This document shows positions 55,820 to 64,000 of a DNA stretch of 64,000 bases, in pieces (within the stretch, counting starts at the first letter, position 1; each line of letters begins with the position of its first letter). The DNA comes from Mytilus edulis (lineage: Eukaryota > Mollusca > Bivalvia > Mytilida > Mytilidae): NCBI RefSeq assembly GCF_963676685.1, contig NC_092354.1, positions 14,142,746-14,206,745 on the forward strand, in the 5' to 3' direction. The position numbers were made by a program, and so were the translations under genes. The notes under the pieces were generated by a model. That model was not told the origin of the DNA. It saw only the letters and a program-made list of their open reading frames with translations, and made no database searches.

Positions 55820-58800
55820 TTAAGGAACTTTATTATTTGTAAAACATGAGGCAAAATTATAGGCTAAAGATTTGTATTTCAAAAGACTTTGAGATTCTCT
55901 ATTTATGTCAGTCAGAACTGATACAATTCTTTTATCGACGTTATCACCATCTTTCAGGCCGAGAATTACATTTTGAATAAATGTAAGAGTTTTCTCCCAA
56001 ACCTTGGGATACACCAAATTAAATGCATAAATTGTGGCTATTAAGCCAGAAATAAGTTCCAGGAAAGTGTCACACTCAAATAAAATGGAACCCTCTAACT
56101 TTAAAAAGAAGGCCTTATTGTCCACTGTAAGGACCCCCTGTCTAACATGGAGCTCCAGTTGAGAATCTTCTGCTTCTTCATCTCCAAAGAATAGTATTCT
56201 CTCTGATTTCTCTCTAAAGAGAACAGCAATCCCTAGAACTGCACAACACTGACTTGTATCTGAAATACAAGTGAATACAGTCTAATTTAATGTTTAACAT
56301 TGTAAAACAAGTTTGACAGTATACAAATTTATCAATGTTTCTGGTTATTCTCCAGAGAAAATAATAGAGCCAGCAGTTTTTTTTTTCAGTTTTGGAGGAG
56401 ACATTTCGTTTATTTTTTTTCATTAAGATAGATACTGGAAAAGTATATACAGATGAGAAATCTAGTGAATTTGTTTAATTACATAAAAGACTATTAACAT
56501 GATTAAGGCAATAATTTTGACAGAAATGTAAAAACAAATTTATGTACTGATCTGATGAGTCAAACCCTATCAAACGGATTTAAACAATTCATTCTTATAT
56601 TGTGCATAAACACAACTATCTTAGGTTAAGGGAGGAGTGAGTCTTCCCAAACATATTCAACCCAGCCACATGCTGATTGTAACTGTCCCATGTCAAGAAC
56701 CTGCAATTTAGAATTGTCATTATTTGTTTTTTTTCCTGTTTTTGTCTTTTCACAAGTTTGTCCTATTTGGGCTTTTTATATTCATTACTTTGGAGTTCGA
56801 GTTTGCTCATAGTTAAAGGTTGTACATGTACAGTGATTTAAAGTTGTTTACATCTGCTTTGTTTGATGTCTAGTTGAATCATACCACATCTCCTTATGTT
56901 TATATTTATAAAAATACATTGTTATAATAAAAGATCAGTGATAGTATTAACATTAAAAGTACTTACATTTTCTCTGTGATTCAATTCTTTGAATACTTAA
57001 TGCATCATGCATTTCTTGGAGTTGCTTGATGCATTTCTTTTTCCTTGACAAACGGACTATGGCTTCCATGTATTTTGCCAATCCATCATACAGCAACTCT
57101 TCAATATCCTTCACTCGAACATTAGGCCCAAGTCTTACAAACTCTCTCAGCAACTAAAATAAAAGATTTTCGTTTTATGTAAATCACAGTACAATGCTTG
57201 TAGTAAAGAATAGCTGTTTTGTTTTAACAGTTTAAGAAAAGATAACTTTACCTGTCTACATGCAGGATAAAATTTTCAGCATAAAAATACATGTACTTAG
57301 AAAAAAAAAATCTATCCATATGATTGAACAAATATCATTTTATTATATCAACTTGGCTATATTGTTGAATTTTAATATATCCTTTGTTTTTGTTTGTTAT
57401 CATTAATTTTGTAACCATAATAAACTGAAACTAACCAATAATTATCTTTTTTTTTTTAATTTAAAAAGTTACCATACCTGTCTATGGGATTGAAGCCATG
57501 GATATTCTTGGATGACTTCTTTTACTGTTGCCTCTTTCAGAATGAGGCTTCTCCTACTTGGAAATGTAAGGTCCATCTTCATATCAAGAATGTTAAGGTC
57601 TGGTTCTGATCTCCGCCATTCCCTTAACATCCATTCTTTGTGGCTATTGATGGAGGCTTCATCCTCTGATATACTCTGAGAGGGTGAATAATTCTCTAGT
57701 CCCCATGTCAAAATTCCACCCTCTTTTCTTTCTGGTTCTTTCTCTTTCTTTCTCTTCCTTTCAACAACTTCAGGCAGGTTGCCATCATGTCTCTTTCTTG
57801 AATTTCCAAACTTGTAAACAAGCTTTCCTTTCCAATAAGCCTGAATTAATAAAAATTGAACATATAGAAACAGTAATCACAAAGACTTCAAAGAGAATCA
57901 AAATTAAGTGCAGTTAGATATCTTGAACTTGACAAGTACTGTAAATTCATTAAATACTGTAAATGCGTTTTTTTAAATTTAACAATTTTGAAAAAAAATC
58001 GGTTTGATGTATATGTAAATATTTCAAAATGTGAGTTCAAATTATTATGTTTACAATTCTGTCGCATTTTCCCCAATAATAAAAACATCGCAATAATTTC
58101 TGAATTTACAGTATGCAAAATTCCCTGTACTGAAAAAAAGCTCACCACATTTGTATATCCTATCAATTTGAACATTTAAAAGTTTGTTCATGTAATTTTT
58201 TATTGAAAAAAAACCTCATTGTTGAAAATTGGTAAGTTTCAAATAGATTTGTATATCAAGTATATGCCCAGAAATTTCTTTTCTACATACCCTAACTGAT
58301 ACTAATGGAAGACCGTCCACTTTCAGCAGATATGGATGAGCTCCAAGGATTGCATCCACTATCTCCTCATACATTTCTGATGATGGATATCTGAAAACGT
58401 TATTTAAATATTAAACATTTGCCATTTTTATTCATGGTACAAATGTACTCAGTGATATATTAAAACATTTCCAGTTTAACTAAATCCAATGCACTTTTGG
58501 ATGATAAATGTAGTGTCAGTAATGCTTAAGGCCAATCAATTGTAAAATCCAAAATGTAAAAACAAATATCTATGAGCTGATGCATAAAAAGTTCTTTTTG
58601 AATTTACTCTAACTAATCTTTACAAGTAAACGCAAGTAGATATTGGATGCCTGACCATGACCCGACTTGTGTTAGTTTGAAAATCCTGAGATTTGATCTG
58701 AGCCAAAAAAAAATGTTGTTGTTTCATCAGTCAGTGGATTCAGAAATTTTCATTAGGGCCCACTAACTGCCGAAGAGGGTGCCTACACCAGTCATGCATC

Positions 58801-60089
58801 AGTAATTTCCTACTTAAAAAATTATAACAAAAGCTGAGGGGGCAACCTGGGCCTCCCTTAATTTGCCTCTGTCAGACTGAAGAGTTGTTCGTCCAATTAT
58901 GTTAATCTTACTTTTATTTCTAAGCTTAAAGAAAATTGATCTACTAAACATGCTAAACTTACAATCCACCATCATATTTTGTAATATCCAGGTACAATGT
59001 GTCCATAAACATTCTCATTTCCTTTTTTGGGAGTGGTTGTTTTAAATCAAACTGTTGTTGCACAGATCTTGGTATGCTTTCAACTGGGAATGTGTACTTC
59101 TTTGGCCAGGATTTTCTGAAAGTTGATTATATTTGATTGTGTTAAAGATATTTCAGTATTTAGCATTATCTATGAATTTTGATCAAGAATATTAACAGCT
59201 AACAGAAATCTATTTTCAAATAACATAAGAAAAAAATCATGAATAAATTGTGCAAGTTTGTATACATGTATAGAGAGACACAATTTAATAAATGTAATTT
59301 AACTGTCAATGTAAATTTGATTGTTTAAATCACAATAGGCAACATACATTGTGCATGGTTCTAGTAATCATTTAAATTAAATATATCAAAATATAATTAC
59401 ATTAATGATAGTCTATTGGCTATAAATACATGTATATGAGTTTTCTTTTCTGCAATTTTGGAACCAAATGATCTTTAATTTTCTACAATAATCATTAATA
59501 AAATAATGACTATCAATTTCTTTCTTGAAGCATTTGGTGACATAAATATAAATGATCAAGTTAAAGGGATAGTAAATATATGTAGAACAAGTTGAATGTT
59601 ATTCTGTGGACAAAATCTCTCAGTACAATGTATATATAATATATATTTACCCAGATCTCTTATGAGATGTTGCAGACAGGCCTGTTGGTGTTACAGTTCT
59701 TATCAAAGGAGATAACGGTTGACTGTGATGTGATGGTGTGGTGTTCACTGGTGTATGAGGTCTACTTTGAGAATGTTGAGGGGTTGATGGTCTTGAAGGT
59801 GACCCTGACCTTGTTGGGGATAATGGTCCTGGTATTGTTCTGGTCTGTGAGGAAGATGCAGCTTCTTGTGAGTCATGATTGTTGGCAGCATTCAGTGTGT
59901 CTTCCATCTCAGAGAAACCTTGAGATACCTTCACCTTTAGTACCTTGTAATCTTTTACAAAATCACAGCTGTTTAACTCTAGGTCTATATACTCATTTAC
60001 ATCAGTATCGAAATACTTCATTATTGGACTAGTCACACCTAACCGTTCTTTTATTACATTTACAATTCCATCATATGCCATTTCGTCCA
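55820..60089 (-). CDS. SAMD3-like protein, at least six exons
   Basis: Exons (minus): 60089-59651, 59115-58963, 58390-58291, 57840-57478, 57153-56967, 56259-55820; all join in phase by GT-AG signals. Exon 1 holds an alpha/beta N-terminal domain and a Ser/Pro-rich linker. Exons 2-4 carry the WPKKYTFP, PKKEMRMF, YPSSEMYEEIV and YWKGKLVYKFGNSRKR blocks that I recall from proteins named SAMD3-like in fish, cnidarians and molluscs. The last exon has the hydrophobic FVF/FIQ-type domain. The likely start (ATG 60143, MDKKFLVVSFG) is one base out of frame with the rest because of a seven-A run (60096-60102): an indel, an assembly error or an unseen intron. Otherwise the first in-frame ATG is at 60080-60078. 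Its partner may be the transposase-like gene just upstream (61291-63756). Confidence 0.6.
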
Positions 60090-60149
60090 CTGCAGTTTTT
60101 TTGGTTGACTTCCAAATGAAACAACTAGGAATTTTTTATCCATGATCAC

Positions 60150-61090
60150 ACTCCTGCATAAAATAAATGAAAAGGTACACATAAATTTTGTACTATAAGG
60201 GCACCACGTTTTGTTTAGCTAAAACATTTAAAGTATTAGATCTATTTCTAAAAGGTGCAAAAAGCTGATCATGATTTTGTTACAACTGGTAAACATTTGT
60301 CCCTTACACATAGTATATACATTGTACATTGTACCATACAATGTTCCTAATATCTCAGCTTTATTCAGGATCAACAAATTGTGTTGGAAAAGCTAAAAGT
60401 TAAGATATTTTAATGTGAATATCTACATTGATATAAATAAGAATCTGTGTCGGTGGAAACAATGCCCCTTGCTCTTTATTTTTTATGTTATGTGAACACT
60501 AAAATCCAGATAAAAACAATTTGATGTTAAACATGGATAACATGTTAAAGTTGAAAAGTTCACATTTCATGTGTACCTTCTTTCAAGTTGATATGACAGC
60601 AATCTTTTAAATTAAAATCAAACAACTTTACCAAAAACTTTTACCCCATCTATTTTTAATGAGCAAACAGATCAGAAAACAAAATGCCCCTCGAGCTCTT
60701 CCCTATCAAAGTTTGGGAAAAAAATTAAATAAATCTTACCTTAAATTAATATCTAACTTCAAGTTGGTCTTACATTTTTGTACATAACATATTATATACA
60801 AACATTATTGTTGTAGGTATAAAATTATATTGGAAACAAAAGAGAAAAATTTACAGTAATATTTGTATATTTGTCAATGTTTGTACATGTACATACACAT
60901 GTTTATATAAATGTATTATACATGTATGACTAAAAAATATTTACAATAAGCAAGTAAGTTTAAATTCTTTATGTCATGCTTTAATTTCATCTCATATCAC
61001 TTATTTACATACGTATAAAATGTACATCTACAGTATTTAAAATTTACACCTTTCATTTAAGAATTGAATGCTCTTTTTTGTAAATTTATT
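60150..61090. other. Intergenic, no gene seen
   Basis: AT-rich spacer between the SAMD3-like and transposase-like genes. Confidence 0.5.
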
Positions 61091-61095
61091 GGGGT

Positions 61096-61178
61096 GTAAA
61101 AGCATTGACCGAAGTACATTTTGTATGAAGCGCGGAAGCGCTTCATACTAAAAATGTGCGCACGGTCAACGCTTTTAC
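61096..61178. repeat. Inverted repeat (hairpin), ~40 bp arms
   Basis: GTAAAAGC.TTGACCG...TATGAAGCGC is mirrored by GCGCTTCATA...CGGTCAACGCTTTTAC around GGAA. It lies just past the 3' end of the transposase-like gene. Confidence 0.8.
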
Positions 61179-61290
61179 AATCCTATAAAGTTAATAATTG
61201 ATGAAATCTTTATGCTTTCTGATAATGTCTTTCCAAATTACAAATACTGAAATGTTTCCTCTTAATTACAAATGTGAAATCAATCATAGC

Positions 61291-63756
61291 TTAATCTAAA
61301 AGTACATTATATTTCAGTACAACAAAGAAAGAATTTCGTGCAATAGAACAATGATAAAGGCCATACATATGTGGTTCTTTCAAAGTTTCAAGTTTTACAA
61401 CATCACACTCATTGGTGTCACACACTATGTATGCATGATAATGGCAGTCAAAGTTTACTGTCCTCAGTCTTGTACAGAGAAAATATATCTTGCCATGTAT
61501 TACTACACACTGACGAATTCGGTTAAAACAAAAGAGATCTCCATCTTGACTTCTTATTAGACTGCCACCTTTAATGTATTTAATACCATTACAAGACACA
61601 GAATTTGCTAAATATACTTCAGTCGATTCATGCAAGGCTTCTCTCAGAAACTCTTGATATTCATCTTTTAAAAGACAAACAGGTGTAACTGATCCATTTG
61701 ACGTATCAAATTGACCTGAATGTAAAAAATTGTCACTTGCAGTGAAAATACATTGGTAATATTGATGGCGCAGTGCAAGTGACTTACAAATATTGATTTT
61801 GTTTTTTGTTCTGTAAACAAGTTCCTTAAAATAATTGTGCTTTCCTTCAAATCTTAGGGTTTGCAAATGAATCAAAGGACCAAACTTTAATGTTTCCATT
61901 GGGTAGTGAAGTGTAAAATGAAATTTGGGCTTAACAGTGTCATTTGGATAATTTTGACGATAAGATTCATGAAAGTCCTCAATTATTTCCTTCATAAACA
62001 AAACTTGTCCTCTATTTATTGCCGGAGCACATACATAGAATAACATGTCACGTAAATGCAAATAAGTTTCCCATATAGCATTTCCTCTATTAATTTTTCC
62101 TCCAATTATCAATGGCAAAAATCTGGCCAAACACCAAGTCTGTGCAGCCGTTTGCTTGATATTAAAATTTCTTAAAGTTTTTTGAACAGTGGTCGGTTTG
62201 TTGGAGACATCAGTCATTTCAAACTGAAAATTCAAAATTGCATCGTTCAGATCTTCTAATGTGAACAATCCAGCTCTTACAAGGCTCTCAACTGTATTAG
62301 TCAGTACATAACAAACAACTCCTTCAAATAGATCATGGGCCAAATCAGAGGGTAAACCTTGAGTTACATGAAAATACTCCAAACTGTTTAAAGGGGAATC
62401 ACCTTTAACACCATAAACTGAAGAAAGGCTGCTATCTCTTTCTAAGTTTTTTAATTGAGCACTATGCATTTCCTCAGTCCTTAAGTTGAAGTCATCACAG
62501 TTGAGCTGTGTTTGCATATTATCCCTTGTTACAAAGCAAAACCTACAATTTCGCAGGCAAGAAAACGATTCTAAAAATCCACCAATTCCATGAGCCCCCA
62601 AGTTATCTGCTAGTACAACACTTAGACTTCCATAAAATTTGTGATCACCATCAGATTTTGTAATGGTTATTCCTTCAGTCTCTAAAAGTTTGAGATCATA
62701 AATTAATGGTTGTAAAACCTCCTTAAAACCATGTGTCTTAAGCAGACTGGACATACACAACGCTACAAGTTGAATAGTGTACAACTGTGATCTGTATTTA
62801 GGAGGTATATTTCCAAGTGTCATATAAAAGGCACCTATCTTGAAGTTTTTTACTTTATGACCAATAGGATTACTTGCAGTAAACTCATCAAAATAAAATA
62901 TAATTTGTAAAGCAGTATGATCTGATGAGAAAAGTTCATGGTTTTTATACAAATCACCATCACAAAAATCCCTCAAGTTATTCTCACCAGATTGGTGGTC
63001 ATTTATTATATAGGAAAATACATCATCATGGCTTAAAAGTTTTTCTAAAGTTTGAAAAATAGGTATATATTGATATTTTCCATGCTTTGAGTTTCTGTTC
63101 AAATCATATTGAACTGGTGGTACAAATCCAAAATTTTCTCTCACATATTTGTTTAATTTATATTCTGAATTCAGTTGCAAACAAGCACTTTCAATTTGGG
63201 ATTGTTCTGTCATTAAGAGTTTAAGTTGATCAATTTCGCCTTCACCTAATCCTTTATCAGAACAGAATGAAATAACTTTCTTTAATACTTCAGCTTGATG
63301 AAAACAAATCATGTCTGTCAATTCGTTTACAACTTGTGAAATGGAATTTGAAGGTAGCTTAAAATTTTCTCTTAAATTCAGAAGGAAAATTGCAAATCGT
63401 CTCTTAAAATCAATGTCAGATATATCAATTTCATTTTGCTCCTCAGCATTGTCCAACAAATTTTCACCATCAGAATCTAGACAATTATCTTCAATTGGTT
63501 GTAAATTTTGAGCAACATCTGCCTGCGCATTAAATTCTCGCCATCTTGACAAATGATTCTCGTGAAAAGTTTTGTGTTTCCTTTTAACATGTTTAAGAAA
63601 TGAGTCTGTGTTATTATAAGTTCGAACACATCCATCAACTGAGCACGTAATTTGAAAATCACGTTCATGACTGTGTACAAATCTATAATGAATTACAAGT
63701 TTTGCAAATGTTCTTGTTTCAAAGTTACACTTGGTACAGTGGTTCATTTTCAGCAA
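61291..63756 (-). CDS. C2H2 zinc-finger, transposase-like protein, 821 residues
   Basis: A single uninterrupted frame, the longest in the window. Residues 7-28 (C-x2-C-x12-H-x4-H) and 38-61 (C-x4-C-x12-H-x4-H) are two C2H2 fingers. The body contains FYFDEFTASNPIG, KIGAFYMTLGNIPP, ADNLGAHGIGGFLESFSCL, CRFCFVTR, LPSDLAHDLFEGVV, KPKFHFTLHYP and LQTLRFEGKHNYFK. I recall this as a family of animal transposase-like proteins distantly resembling plant CACTA TNP2. Candidate acidic catalytic residues are in the FDE, HDLFEG and RFEGKH blocks. An intact frame in a decayed neighbourhood suggests recent activity or domestication. The SAMD3-like gene follows on the same strand. Terminal repeats were not located, and the element may extend past the window. 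Confidence 0.7.
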   Translation of the reverse strand: MLKMNHCTKCNFETRTFAKLVIHYRFVHSHERDFQITCSVDGCVRTYNNTDSFLKHVKRKHKTFHENHLSRWREFNAQADVAQNLQPIEDNCLDSDGENLLDNAEEQNEIDISDIDFKRRFAIFLLNLRENFKLPSNSISQVVNELTDMICFHQAEVLKKVISFCSDKGLGEGEIDQLKLLMTEQSQIESACLQLNSEYKLNKYVRENFGFVPPVQYDLNRNSKHGKYQYIPIFQTLEKLLSHDDVFSYIINDHQSGENNLRDFCDGDLYKNHELFSSDHTALQIIFYFDEFTASNPIGHKVKNFKIGAFYMTLGNIPPKYRSQLYTIQLVALCMSSLLKTHGFKEVLQPLIYDLKLLETEGITITKSDGDHKFYGSLSVVLADNLGAHGIGGFLESFSCLRNCRFCFVTRDNMQTQLNCDDFNLRTEEMHSAQLKNLERDSSLSSVYGVKGDSPLNSLEYFHVTQGLPSDLAHDLFEGVVCYVLTNTVESLVRAGLFTLEDLNDAILNFQFEMTDVSNKPTTVQKTLRNFNIKQTAAQTWCLARFLPLIIGGKINRGNAIWETYLHLRDMLFYVCAPAINRGQVLFMKEIIEDFHESYRQNYPNDTVKPKFHFTLHYPMETLKFGPLIHLQTLRFEGKHNYFKELVYRTKNKINICKSLALRHQYYQCIFTASDNFLHSGQFDTSNGSVTPVCLLKDEYQEFLREALHESTEVYLANSVSCNGIKYIKGGSLIRSQDGDLFCFNRIRQCVVIHGKIYFLCTRLRTVNFDCHYHAYIVCDTNECDVVKLETLKEPHMYGLYHCSIARNSFFVVLKYNVLLD

Positions 63757-63802
63757 CTGTAAAATGTAAATGTTTCTAATCCATATGCATAAATTAAAGC
63801 TG

Positions 63803-63964
63803 CTAAAATGATGTTTTTAACTTATTGAGTCTATTTGACAGGAGCTGAAATTCTTTCCATTTGAAGTATAATGGATCTGACATGAAAGGGTCATCCAAGC
63901 TAGGTCTTTTAGCCTTCTGTGTGGGTAATTTCTTGTTAATTACAAGGGATTCTGATTCTGACAT
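63803..63964 (-). CDS. Short frame upstream of the transposase-like gene
   Basis: An ATG shortly after a possible acceptor (TTCATGTAG) opens 53 codons: Ser/Glu-rich start, then KLPTQKAKRPSLDDPF and a WKEFQLL helix. It could be a 5' exon or a separate small gene of the same element; no donor is obvious. Weak. Confidence 0.25.
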   Translation of the reverse strand: MSESESLVINKKLPTQKAKRPSLDDPFMSDPLYFKWKEFQLLSNRLNKLKTSF

Positions 63965-64000
63965 ACTGAACGGAGACCTACATGAAAAATCACTAGTTTT

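Noticed and set aside
61668..61850. 60-codon frame within the transposase-like gene
   Set aside because: Out-of-frame shadow of the 821-codon gene.

Overview
The window looks like nuclear DNA of a bivalve mollusc, most likely a mussel close to Mytilus. It is AT-rich, its genes have short GT-AG introns, and it is crowded with short dispersed repeats that I recognise from mussel genomes. The species call rests on memory of those repeats, not on a search. I saw no rRNA, tRNA or CRISPR.

Layout. 0-17 kb is a transposon graveyard: a fold-back element, two DIRS/Ngaro-like retroelement remnants, 3' ends of another retroelement, a hAT-like and a Mutator-like transposase remnant, and a 1.8 kb composite in which two apparently identical 469 bp elements bracket an 861 bp segment (5216-7018). 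17.9-22.4 kb is a 4,480 bp Polinton/Maverick-type element with ~185-195 bp terminal inverted repeats and a 6 bp target duplication. It carries only decayed structural-type genes (capsid-like, fibre-like, penton-like) and one opposing conserved unknown gene; no polymerase, integrase, ATPase or protease was seen.

23-41 kb is a repeatedly duplicated gene cluster. Its complete copy (27.8-31.0 kb) has a spliced plus-strand gene for a signal-peptide/ectodomain/stalk/transmembrane protein. Two alternative last exons each complete the same membrane helix, giving either an Arg-rich tail or a tail of 11-residue proline repeats. A minus-strand transcription unit from a TATAAATA promoter is interlocked with it: its intron contains the plus-gene terminal exons, and its last exon lies in a plus-gene intron. 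Damaged copies lie at 23-25 kb and 34-39 kb, and a distant relative at 40.9 kb. A two-exon PC4-like gene with the same TATA motif (25.5-26.1 kb), a pseudogene of it, and a Polinton DNA polymerase B fragment (25.2 kb) sit in the same cluster.

42-54 kb is again mostly repeats (gag-like, MULE-like, a hAT-type MITE with an 8 bp duplication). 55.8-64 kb holds two co-oriented minus-strand genes: a spliced SAMD3-like gene with a probable frameshift in its first exon, and an intact 821-residue protein with two C2H2 fingers and a transposase-like body. The two may be partners in one large transposon.
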